Assembly (NCBI GenBank): GCA_030737875.1
Contig: CM060920.1
Span: forward strand, 480,406,861 to 480,470,860
Source: Allium sativum
Lineage: Eukaryota > Streptophyta > Magnoliopsida > Asparagales > Amaryllidaceae
Direction: 5' to 3'
Length of the DNA: 64,000 nt
Part shown: piece after piece, positions 12,923 to 23,245 of the stretch
How positions within the stretch are numbered: position 1 is the first letter of the stretch
Layout of the letters: every line of letters begins with the position of its first letter
The notes under the pieces: model-generated
Databases searched by the model: none
Seen by the model: only the letters and a program-made list of their open reading frames with translations
What the model was told of the DNA's origin: nothing
Program-made: the position numbers and the translations under genes

Positions 12923-13813
12923 TGAAATTTTATATTATTTAATTCAATAATTAATCAAATGGGAAGTTTAACAATTCGACTCCAAATCAAACCCAACGAA
13001 TGACGCCCTTAGCTAATTACCCCCATTCCGAACACAATGGGATACGTTTCATGAGTCAATTCTATCATTTCGAACAGTTTTTCTTTAAATCAATAAATTG
13101 AATTTGAACGTACATTTCAATTTGTCGGGGCCACATACAGTCTCTAAAAATTCCCAAAAAATTATTTCTAGTTTCGTATTGACGATACGGTCCTAACAAA
13201 ACTAATTTCGTCGAATTCTGAGACTGTTTGAAAAATGGCCATTTTCTGGTCGATCGAAATTGACTGAAACTATCAAAACACGTTTTCCTTTGCCATGCTC
13301 ACATATTGATTCGAAAAATTACGAATTTTGGAATCTAGAAATAACTTGACATCACGGATCCAACGAAAGTAGTTTCGTCGAGAACCGAGGTCGTTTGCAA
13401 AATTTCCATTTTTAAGGGCCAGAATTCTGTAGCGACTATTCTAAATTTTCAACTGGGCGTATCTTTTGATTCCCGCTATGAAATTTTGATTTTTCGGATT
13501 CGTTGGAGATATATTATCAATTAGATTCAAATATTTTTGGTTTCTCTAAAATCCAGTTTATTTTGAATCTTGTACATTCATTTGAATTTTGAAATCGAAT
13601 TATCGAACTATCGCGCCATTTTCAATTCCTTTTATAATTATAAATAAATTATTTATATTCTAACGACGATCTAAATAAATATATACGTTCGAATTCCATT
13701 CAAAATAAATTTCTCGTCGTTATTATTTAAAATAATTCATTTTAAATATTCAAAATTCACTAAAATTGCCAAAATAAATTTTTTAAATTGGCTCAGATTT
13801 CAGGGTTATTACA

Positions 13814-14587
13814 ATCTCCCCCACTTAAAACTTTTCTTCCCCGAAAAGGAACGAAGCTGAAAGTTGTTTAACTAATCAACTCAACTTTCACTATTTTCAT
13901 TACAGCTTAAGTTCTTCAACTTTTCAGTTTCTAAGAACTTTTCAAATTTTTTAAAAATTTGGCTAACACCCTAAATTTTCGAAAAATTTCGCCATAACCT
14001 CCCCTGCATCGGGGACTTCGGGATATTTCATATAGCCTCCCATGGCCTTCTTCAATCCAAAAGAAAAAGAAAAAGCCAAGCGGCTAGCCAATCGGCTCAT
14101 AAAATCATCATCACCCAAACAAATCAGTAAATTATGGTAAACATGTACCTATTTGTCGGGCAAACAATTTTATTCCTCTTCTCTAGCCTCCTTGCTATGA
14201 CCTGTTCGATGTATACACATGTATATGCATGCAATTCTAACAAATTTTCAATACAGTTCAGTATTTGATTTAATTAGGCCTAAATGGTTCAAAATTCTAA
14301 TTAATCAACCAAAAATCAAACAACATAACCAACAATCAATTTGTGAATTAGCTTTTCAAATATATAACTTTATATATACTCAAAATCCTATTTTTAAAAC
14401 CAGATTATATATATAATCACAAATACGATATTTATAAACATATGACTCTCAACTCATTCTGAGGCGTTTCTAACCACATCTCTAATGAGTCACTCATTCT
14501 AGAATGCTACTGATTCTATCACTAATGAGGATTCTTTCATAGGATATTACTAATCCTACCTCTGATGAGTCTTTTATTCTGTTCTAC
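13814..14587 (-). mobile_element. E3 internal region, PPT-side part
   Basis: This starts with the reverse complement of the polypurine tract (ATCTCCCCCACTT at 13814) and holds the non-coding core shared with E1, E2, E4 and E5. That core includes 'GTAAACATGTACCTATTTG' near 14138 and 'CTTGCTATGACCTGTTCG' near 14192. E4 is inserted after 14587, leaving TCTAC as the left target copy. The primer-binding side continues at 30788-30834. Confidence 0.88.
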
Positions 14588-16660
14588 TGTGAAGACCCGC
14601 AACCTCCCCGTAAAGGAAAGCGTCGGATAGTTCGAGAACAAACCACAACAGAACGCATATAGAAGAACATTTCATTGTATATTACAACAATGCATCAGAT
14701 TACAAGAATATACAGAGTATAAAAGAATATTACACAGAAATAACAGAGATTTAAATTACATTTAAATACATAGCAGCGGAAAATAATACAATACACAACT
14801 AGAAGAGATATACGGATACAAAGCTTTCCGGATATCATTCCAGCTGTAAACCAGGATCCTGTGAATATAAATCTGCAAAACCAAAACTACTAGCTGCCCG
14901 TGTCAAAATAGGGGCACCCAGAGTTTAGGTTAAAACAATAAACTCCAGGTCAGTCATGGGACTGGTGTGAGAACTAAAACAGTTAATCTTTATTTTCAAA
15001 GGTAAATCAAGGGACCACGTCGTATAACACGGAACGGGTTTCCTCCCAAGAATACCAGTGCATAAAACAAACAGCGCAATGCTAAATAAAGAAAGATGAA
15101 GCTGTTATAAGACCCAGGTCCTATCATACAATGCAACGCAAGCCGGGGGATAGGGTTTTCCCTTATAACAGCCAAAGAATGCTTGATACGTTTAAAACAA
15201 ATCATTTGATACTATAATAAGTGCGTAGTGCATAAAACAACTTCAAATCATAAGTATCAATCATAGGCGGCATGGGTACCATATATCATGTCGCCATATA
15301 TAGGTTTACAAATAAAACCGCAAAGTCACGTATTTGGAAATTGGATTTCCTTCTATGAACCGAGGCAAAAGATAGTCCTCAACCGATTCGAGACTGTCCA
15401 GCCCGAGCCTCAGGAACAGCCGCAACTTCCCCTTGGATCGTCAGGGCCGGTCCACACGGAGTGGATTATTATACCTGAACAATACGTCTCCCCACCCTAT
15501 GGGGTGTAAGTCTGGTCCGTCAGCCGACCAGAATGCATTCGGCCGAAACCGATATAACCGAGGCGCCTCGCAACCGCAACAACCACATAAGTCAAACTCG
15601 TCAGGGCGTGTAAAACCACTGACACCACTTCTAGCTAGAAAGAAACGCAAGTCCTCCCTGAGGTCCATCTCCCGTTTTTGGTTCATACCGGGTGTGAAAC
15701 ACGCGAGGTAAACGTTACACAAAGCTACGCCACAAAGGCCGTGCTTTGATCATCACCACAAGACTTTGCTTTTCAACAGAAGCCTTGATCATTTGCATCT
15801 TAGCATGCCACACAGGCAAACCATCCTATGCAACCGATATCAGTCACACAGAATGAAATCCGATGTCAGACACACAGTCCATTTACAAGTCCGTCCTGGG
15901 TCTGAACGAAACCGGAGGCACCTAGTACCCCGCATATCCATCGATCTCCAAGTACGTCTGGACGATCACTAACTGTTTCCATCTTCTTGGGTGTACAGCC
16001 CAATCAAGATCATCAGTAATTACCCAAACAACGTGAAGACTTCCGGTCTTCGACCATCGTCTTCATCTTCGACTTATCGTCGTATCAGTTATTCAGAATG
16101 GGATAAACCCGGTCTTCCTGAATAACTCGCGTATATTTTATAAAAGTGTTACACAAACACAACATACGCCTCATTCCAATTCATTAGTCACTAACCGTAA
16201 ATTAATCAAGAGAATAATTCCCCAAATATTAACCCCGAAGGCCGAAACCAACATCAGATCAATATTCAGAAAACCATTCTGCTTGGCTAACCGACAGTTA
16301 GTTTCAAAATTTCACATTCATAGGGAAAGGTTCCCATTAATTTTATCAAAGATAAATTCTTGAATTTATTCTTTAATCTATTTTTGAATATCAATTCAAA
16401 CTAGTCGGGATTAGCGAACCTTACCGAAGTAATCATTTGTTTTAATTTCCCAATCCCAACCTATTCATCCTATGAAGTAAAACTGGTAATACTTCATATC
16501 TAACACCACAGTGTTATCGGTAAATTCAATTACCATTTCACGTTCAAATCTAATTAAAGATTTAACTATCGCCTGGAGCAAAACTGGTGATACTCCATTT
16601 CCGATCATTTCAATCTAATTAAAGATTCATTAAAACTCCACTTAGTTTTAATCGTTAACT

Positions 16661-16911
16661 GGGTTAAAGAATCCGTGTCATTTAAAAACACGGTTCACGA
16701 TAAACCCAAAGTCACATTCATTAATTATCGGGTTAAAGAATAAGTGTTATTTAAAACACTGTTCACGATAAACCCAAAAATCAATATCAATTCAATTCCA
16801 ATTAAATATCATTTAATTGGTACACTTCATTAAATCTAAATAAAAAGATTTAATCTTTTCTCAACTGGGTTCAAGAACAGTGTTAATGAAGACACCATTC
16901 ACGACAAACCC
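16661..16911 (-). repeat. 45-bp hairpin modules in E4 LTR copy 1
   Basis: Three imperfect palindromes are framed by GGGTT and ACCC at 16661-16707, 16730-16775 and 16867-16911. In the first, GTGT pairs with ACAC across TCATTTAAAA. In the second, AGTGTT pairs with AACACT. They correspond to the modules in E2, E1 and S1. A matching set is in LTR copy 2 at an offset of 8660. Confidence 0.7.
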
Positions 16912-17774
16912 AAATCACATTTGATATTCAATACAAGGCCCTGAATAGAAAATATCCCGGCTTATATTCAATATCCAATTCTACGATTAACAAATGTCGT
17001 ATTGGAAATAACGATATAAATATATATCTTTCAAATTTCCATAACAACATCTGTATAATCACGAATTCCAACATCGAAATATTCCGAAGACAATTTCGAT
17101 TCAAATCCACTCCAATGCAATCACTGGAAATTCTGGTTATTTTTAAAACCCCTTTCAAATTCAATTTATTTATTTAAAAATAAATAGAATTATATTTCTA
17201 GTTCAAAACTAGTTCATTTCGATAAAAATCTATTTTTATCTTTTCAAATATGGAGTTTTTCATCCCAAATCTTCACAAATCATTTCTTATGATTTTACAC
17301 AAATTATTACTATTTTTAATAATTTTATCAAGGCCCGTACAGTCGATTTCCATCAATGGCCATCGAACTGCACTTATAGCGACCTTTTTCGAATTTGATT
17401 TGGACATAATTCCAAATCCAACCGTTAGATTTCAAATTTCTAACATTCATTAGAAAGCTCTTTTCGATACGAACCCAACGGTTCCGGTTTTAGGAGAATC
17501 CGACGGTCGGATCTCCCGTAATATCCGTTTGAAATAAATGGTCGAAATTCGCGAACTGCCGCGGCGCGGCGCGTTCTATTCAGGCCATTATATTATATAT
17601 ATAATATATATAATATATACTTCGTCGATTTCTATTTAAAACGAATCTTATAAATGGTTTTGAATTCGTTTCAAAATCTATTTCAACTTCCATTTTAATT
17701 CAAAGCAAAATTGAATTCTTCTTTATAAATTCGTTTTAAAATTCATTTCTATTCAATTCAAATTTCCATTCAAT

Positions 17775-18075
17775 TTGAATTCAATTCAATTTGAATTCGT
17801 TTTCAATTCAATTCATTTCGAATTCGTTTTCAATTCAATTCATTTCGAAATCGTTTTCAATTCCATTCATTTCGAAATCGTTTTCAATTCCATTCATTTC
17901 GAAATCGTTTTCAATTCAATTCATTTCGAAATCGTTTTCAATTCAATTCATTTCGAAATCGTTTTCAATTCCATTCATTTCGAAATCGTTTTCAATTCCA
18001 TTCATTTCGAAATCGTTTTCAATTCAATTCATTTCGAAATCGTTTTCAATTCAATTCATTTCGAAATCGTTTTAA
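17775..18075. repeat. 27-bp minisatellite, E4 LTR copy 1
   Basis: About ten units of 27 bp (TTTTCAATTCAATTCATTTC followed by GAAATCG) are present. Because 27 is a multiple of three, two overlapping plus-strand frames of about 100 codons stay open, with peptide repeats such as NSIHFEIVF. They are shadows of the repeat. The partner array is 26437-26737. Confidence 0.92.
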
Positions 18076-18749
18076 AATCGATATAAATATCGTTCACGTC
18101 AAAATGGCGTCAATCTAACCAACACGGCTTCATATATTCCTATTTTCAAATATTTTATTTCAAATGTTTCTTTATTCAAAATAGTTGTTATTATCAAAAT
18201 ATTTCGTTCAACACATGACCAATCTCAATGAATGAGTACTGTCAACACATGAACTTTTATTTTATAATATTCTTTATTTTTCAAATTGGAATGAGGCCCA
18301 ATCAATCACCATATAATGTTAATTATATGGATTTTCATACAACACATGTATAATAGCATTGAAAAATAATCAACCATCAACCAAAGTGCACTACACTGTA
18401 TAAGCATCAAATATAGATATCTAACGCTTATAACAGCCTGTCAATCAACCGATCGACATATTTAATCAATCAGGATGAGTGAAATCCATATTTCATCCCA
18501 ACACCCGTGTGGGGTTTTCAAACAATCAAACACCTATTTTATTTGGGCTGTTGGGCGATGTGTAAAATTTATCGTCCCAATCAATGTCATTCAAATAGGT
18601 GTACATAAACAAACCGTCCGGTTTATAAATGAATATTTTATTTTATTCACTTCACGTTAAAAATTATATTTTTAACGATAAAACATTTTACTTCAACCTA
18701 TGAATTTCTATTCAATTCATTCTTTAAATAAAATGATATTTTTTTTTCT

Positions 18750-18965
18750 AACATATTTTAGAAAATTTCGGCGGCATAACGGCACGATACTAGAAACGGG
18801 ACGAGGCCTAGCCTTATCCCCGGTCTAGTGAAGGCCCACGCCATTCACACATCAATCAAATCAATTCGCTATGCAAACCACAAAATTTGGAGTAAGAGTC
18901 TAACCTAGCCTTACTCCTTCGCCTTATAACGGCGCACGTCTAATCCTAACCAATTTATCGATTCG
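18750..18965 (-). other. E4-specific segment inside the LTR
   Basis: About 200 bp, moderately GC-rich (for example CGGCGGCATAACGGCACG and GGCCTAGCCTTATCCCC), lie between the 'AAAATTATATTTTTAACG' block and the hairpin module. E2, S1 and E5 lack it at that place. It is present in both E4 LTRs (also about 27410-27625), so it was acquired before insertion. It contains a near-duplicate pair 'CCTAGCCTTA(T/C)' at about 18806 and 18905. Origin unknown. Confidence 0.45.
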
Positions 18966-19032
18966 ATTATTCACACCACAAACCACATTCAAACCAATAT
19001 CGCAATCAATAACCAAACAGCCAAACAAACAA

Positions 19033-19138
19033 GTCCATGGTCTGTGGACGATTGTGTCGGGTGCTACTAAGCACCGTCTGCATCCTAGTATATATATATA
19101 TAACTAGAAAAATAAATTGAAAGGTGAGAAATTCTCAC
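19033..19138 (-). other. Conserved three-hairpin module, E4 LTR copy 1
   Basis: Three perfect short inverted repeats occur: GTCCA/TGGAC (19033-19049), GGTGCT/AGCACC (19060-19075, loop ACTA) and GTGAGAA/TTCTCAC (19124-19138). Order and spacing match S1 (48494-48595) and E2. This conservation in otherwise fast-changing sequence suggests a selected RNA or DNA structure. Confidence 0.65.
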
Positions 19139-19251
19139 ATATAGCTATCCTAGCTCCACGGCACTTCATTTGCAGAAGTCTTCGTCGTTTCGCCTTTTTG
19201 TCACCTTCGTTGCTGCTTTCACTACATACGTAAAAATCACATTTTTACTTC

Positions 19252-19508
19252 GCTATTCAATATATAAAAATCGAATTTTTACTTCGATGTTCAATATATA
19301 AAAATTCTATTTTTCTATCGAAGTTCAATATATAAAAATTCTATTTTTCTATCGAAGTTCAATATATAAAAATTCTATTTTTCTATCGAAGTTCAATATA
19401 TAAAAATTCTATTTTTCTATCGAAGTTCAATATATAAAAATTCTATTTTTCTATCGACTTTCAATATATAAAAATCCTATTTTTATTTCGAAGTTCAATA
19501 TATAAAAA
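19252..19508. repeat. 34-bp minisatellite, E4 LTR copy 1
   Basis: Units of about 34 bp start TTCAATATATAAAAATTCTA and end TCTATCGAAG. Copy 1 has one more full unit than the partner array at 27912-28134. Confidence 0.88.
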
Positions 19509-19574
19509 TAAGCATATTTTCACAACGCTACTATATAGATAAAAATTATATTTTTATCACCTTATTCTTCATAT

Positions 19575-20505
19575 AAAAATTTCACCCTTTTAAAATAAAG
19601 TTTTCGCCTTTCTAAAATAAAGTTTTCAACTTTATAAAAACAAAGTTTTCGCCTTTCTAAAATAAAGTTTTCAACTTTATAAAAACAAAGTTTTCGCCTT
19701 TCTAAAATAAAGTTTTCGCCTTTTTAAAATAAAGTTTTCAACTTTATAAAATAAAGTTTTCACCTTTCTAAAATAAAGTTTTCAACTTTCTAAAATAAAG
19801 TTTTCACCTTTCTAAAATAAAGTTTTCAACTTTCTAAAATAAAGTTTTCACCTTTCTAAAATAAAGTTTTCACCTTTCTAAAATAAAGTTTTCACCTTTA
19901 TAAAAACAAAGTTTTCGCCTTTCTAAAATAAAGTTTACAACTTTATAAAAACAAAGTTTTCGCCTTTCTAAAATAAAGTTTTCGCCTTTTTAAAATAAAG
20001 TTTTCGCCTTTCTAAAATAAAGTTTTCACCTTTCTAAAATAAAGTTTTCACCTTTATAAAAACAAAGTTTTCGCCTTTCTAAAATAAAGTTTTCAACTTT
20101 ATAAAAACAAAGTTTTCGCCTTTTTAAAATAAAGTTTTCAACTTTATAAAAACAAAGTTTTCGCCTTTCTAAAATAAAGTTTTCAACTTTATAAAAACAA
20201 AGTTTTCGCCTTTCTAAAATAAAGTTTTCAACTTTATAAAAACAAAGTTTTCGCCTTTCTAAAATAAAGTTTTCAACTTTATAAAAACAAAGTTTTCGCC
20301 TTTCTAAAATAAAGTTTTCAACTTTCTAAAATAAAGTTTTCACCTTTATAAAAACAAAGTTTTCGCCTTTCTAAAATAAAGTTTTCAACTTTATAAAAAC
20401 AAAGTTTTCGCCTTTTTAAAATAAAGTTTTCAACTTTATAAAAACAAAGTTTTCGCCTTTCTAAAATAAAGTTTTCAACTTTATAAAAACAAAGTTTTCT
20501 ATTTT
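19575..20505. repeat. 20-22-bp minisatellite, E4 LTR copy 1
   Basis: About 930 bp of the unit AAAGTTTTCGCCTTTCTAAA and variants (AAAGTTTTCAACTTTATAAA, CACC forms) are arranged as a higher-order mix. On the sense strand it lies downstream of the C-rich leader. The partner at 28210-29085 is about two units shorter. Confidence 0.9.
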
Positions 20506-20584
20506 AAAGTTCGAATTTTTTTCCTATTTTAACATTTCAAAATAAAATCATATTCAGATTTTAAACAAAATAAAGTTCAGTTTT

Positions 20585-20770
20585 TCAAACATTAATAAAT
20601 TTCAGTTTTAAACATTAATAAATTTCAGTTTTAAACATTAATAAATTTCAGTTTTAAACATTAATAAATTTCAGTTTTAAACATTAATAAATTTCAGTTT
20701 TAAACATTAATAAATTTCAGTTTTAAACATTAATAAATTTCAGTTTTAAACATTAATAAATTTCAGTTTT
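20585..20770. repeat. 23-bp minisatellite, E4 LTR copy 1
   Basis: About eight units of TTTCAGTTTTAAACATTAAT plus AAA are present. The partner at 29165-29335 has one unit fewer. Confidence 0.9.
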
Positions 20771-20940
20771 TAAACATCCTATTAAATCAGTTTTTATTTT
20801 CCTGTTAAATCAGTTTTCTTTTCTTCTAATATTATTTATATATAAACCATATTTCTTTTTTTTTGAAATTTATCTATATTATAAAATAAAATAAAAAAAG
20901 TATTTTTAATAGCATAAATAAATATAAGTAAAACTTACTT

Positions 20941-21250
20941 CTCATTGGTTGAAAATCGGGTCCCGGCTGAAAAAAGGGGGCTTCACAGTCGGGTGGACGC
21001 TGGCCAGAGGGGCGTGGGGTGGCGGTGAGTGGACTGAGGATCGGCGACGGTCGACTAGCGGCCGGGGCGTGGCTGGAGCTAGCCCTTCGGTGGTTGGCTG
21101 CTTCAGGGGTTTGGGGAGAGGGTTCTACGAGCGGACGGGGAAAGGGGGATTGGAGGGCGACGAGGCCAGGGGAGGGCCGATCGCCGGAGTGGGGTCGGCG
21201 TGGAGCGTGGCGTCGACGGTGAGGAGCTTCAACGTTTTTTTTTTCCGATT
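20941..21250 (-). other. C-rich leader of E4 LTR copy 1
   Basis: On the sense strand this GC-rich stretch is dominated by C, with CCGTCGACGCC and CCCCTTTCCCC type runs. It sits between a TATA-like box with a CT-rich start region and a splice-donor-like AGAA|GTAAGT at 20938. A minus frame of 126 codons spans it, but in LTR copy 2 a difference in a homopolymer run changes the frame, so protein coding is not supported. It could be a captured first exon or 5' UTR. Confidence 0.5.
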
Positions 21251-21304
21251 TCATTTGGAACGAATAGTGAGAGGGAGGAGAGAGAAACTGAGGGGTGGAG
21301 GAGT

Positions 21305-21316
21305 TATATAAATATA
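21305..21316 (-). promoter_or_regulatory. TATA-like box of E4 LTR copy 1
   Basis: The minus strand reads TATATTTATATAAC, followed within 30-40 bases by a CTCTCTCCTCCCTC-type start region. The partner is at 29869-29880. Confidence 0.5.
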
Positions 21317-22216
21317 TATATATAATATTATTTTAATTTATTTTCAAAAGGGGTTGACTTTTTAATCGACTTCGAAACGAGGCCCACCGACTGTCGCCCA
21401 TAGCGTTTCACCCCCATTCCGAACACAATGGGATATGTATCGTAAGCTGATTCGGCTGTTACAATCAGTTTTCGTTAAATTTACATTTAAATCATTATAT
21501 TGAATTTTAAACGTACATTTCAAATTACCGGGGTCACATACCAACCAGAAAAATCCCAGAAAAATATTTTCTAGCTTCGTATTGACGATACGGTCCTAAC
21601 AAAACTAATTTCGTCGAATTCTGAGACCGTTTGGAAAATGGCCAATTTCCAGTTGATTAAAATCAACTGAAATCGGTCAAACGCGTTTTCTTTTGCCACG
21701 CTCACATATTGATTCGAAAAATTATGAAATTTGAAACCTAGCAATAACTTCACATCCCGGACCCAACAAAACTAGTTTCGTCGAAATCCGAGGTCGTTTG
21801 CAAAATGTCCATTTTTAAGGGCCTGAATTCCATAGCGACTATTCAGAATTTTCAACTGGACATACCTTTTGATTCTCGCTATGAAATCTTGATTGTTCGG
21901 ATTCGTTGGAAAGATATTATCAAATAGATCCTATTATTTTTTGTTTCACTAAAATCCGGATTGTTTTGCACCCGGTACATTCAATTGAAGTTTGAAATCG
22001 AATTATCGAACTACCGCGCCATTTTCGATTCTATTTATAATTATATATAAATATTTATATTCTAACGACGACGCGTATAAATATATACGTCGAATTTCAA
22101 TTCAAAATAAATTTCTCGTCGATATTATTTAAAATAATTCATTTTAAATAATCAATGTTCGCTAAAATTGCCAAAATAAAATTTTCAAACTGGCTCGCAT
22201 TTTACGGGTTGTTACA

Positions 22217-22229
22217 ATCTCCCCCACTT
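22217..22229 (-). other. Polypurine tract of E4
   Basis: AAGTGGGGGAGAT on the minus strand directly abuts the LTR start TGTAACAACCC. It would prime plus-strand DNA synthesis. It is conserved in E1 (39616-39627), E3 and E5. Confidence 0.85.
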
Positions 22230-23233
22230 AAAACTTTTCGTCCCCGAAAAGGAACAAAGTCGAAAGTGGTTTGATTAATCAGCCCTATGTTCGGTTTGGC
22301 TTCCATTCTCCAACTCTTTAGTTTTTGAGAATTTTCAAAATTTTAAAATTTTGGCTAACACCCTAAATTTTCGAAAAATTTCGCCATAACCTCCCTTGCA
22401 ATGGGAGCATCGGGGAATTTCAAATAGCTTCCCCGGTCCTTCAGATCTCAAAAAGAAAAAGAAAAAGCCAAGCGGCTAGCCAATAGGCTCATAAAATCAT
22501 CATCACCCAAACAAAACAGTAAATTATGTAGTAAACATGTACCTATTTGTCGGGCAAACAAATTTTATTCTCTGCTCTAGCCTCCTTGCTATGACCTGCT
22601 CAATGATATATATGTATATGCAAGCAAATGCGACTAATTTTCAATATCGTTCAATATTCGATCAAATTAGGCATAATGGTTCAAAATTATCAAACAATTA
22701 AACAAACAACACAAACATCAATCAATTAGTGGATTAACGTTTCAAATTCATAATTTTGATATATAGTCAAAAATCAGATTTTTGATGTCAAATCACAACA
22801 ATAGGCCCTATCTAATTTTGGTTCTCACACCAGTCAATAGGAAATATATAGATATCACACCTTCGAAACACGAATACCAATTCTGATGATGTTCGAACTA
22901 TCATCAGAATCATCTTCGGGCGACTAGAGTGTGATTCTATATCTATCCAGTATATTAAAATTTCAAATACACGTGGATCAGACGTATACGCAAAATCTTT
23001 ATATACTGGACTGTCCAACTCAATATAAGTAGATAATCAGATACGAATAATTGATTTAAATTTTCAAAACCAGAATTGTTTTCATTTTAAAAATTTACTC
23101 TTCACACTCGTTCTAGGATACTACTGATCCCATCTCTAACGAGTCACTCTCATTGGATATTGTTAATCCAATATCTGATGAATTCTTTCGTATGGTTCTA
23201 ATGTGTCTTGTTCTCTGAGCTTTGTAAACCAAA

Positions 23234-23245
23234 GCTCTGATACCA
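23234..23245 (-). other. Primer-binding site of E4
   Basis: TGGTATCAGAGC on the minus strand is the standard 12-base complement of the 3' end of initiator methionine tRNA. It is two bases from the LTR end, as expected. Confidence 0.9.

Larger units (their letters stand above)
9166..13813 (-). repeat. E3 LTR, copy 1 (4648 bp)
   Basis: This copy aligns end to end with 30835-35460. In a 98-bp sample (12490 against 34135 onward) I count four differences, so roughly 4% divergence. It carries TATAAATA on the minus strand at 12915-12922, a GC-rich leader (about 12500-12860), a TA-rich minisatellite (11700-12050), and a single hairpin GTGAGAGAATTCTCAC at 12232-12247. Compared with E2 and E4 it lacks the GGTGCT/AGCACC hairpin and is shorter by 2 to 3 kb. 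The frame at 9701-10135 has a counterpart in LTR copy 2 simply because the DNA is duplicated. Confidence 0.92.
14588..22216 (-). repeat. E4 LTR, copy 1 (7629 bp)
   Basis: On the plus strand it runs from TGTGAAGACCCGC to GGGTTGTTACA. Reading on the minus strand from 22216 it holds: the U3 start; the block shared by all copies around 21380-21440; a TATA-like box (21305-21316); a CT-rich start region; a C-rich leader (20941-21250) ending at a splice-donor-like GTAAGT; four minisatellites; the three-hairpin module (19033-19138); an E4-specific insert (about 18750-18965); the GC-rich palindromic block near 17500; three 45-bp hairpins (16661-16911); and the U5 end. Such a length exceeds the 0.1-5 kb usual for plant LTRs. 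Confidence 0.95.

Noticed and set aside
17775..18086. Two overlapping 94-103-codon frames encoding NSIHFEIVF-like repeats (also at 26437-26748)
   Set aside because: A 27-bp tandem repeat keeps several frames open; there is no promoter, start context or conservation outside the array.
19575..20505. CRISPR-like array of short repeats
   Set aside because: Units are contiguous with no unique spacers, vary in length and lie in a plant LTR. It is a minisatellite.
20874..21311. Pro/Arg-rich and Gly-rich frames on both strands of the E4 leader (also 29504-29831)
   Set aside because: GC-rich DNA opens several frames. A homopolymer difference changes the frame between near-identical LTR copies, and no domain is recognisable.
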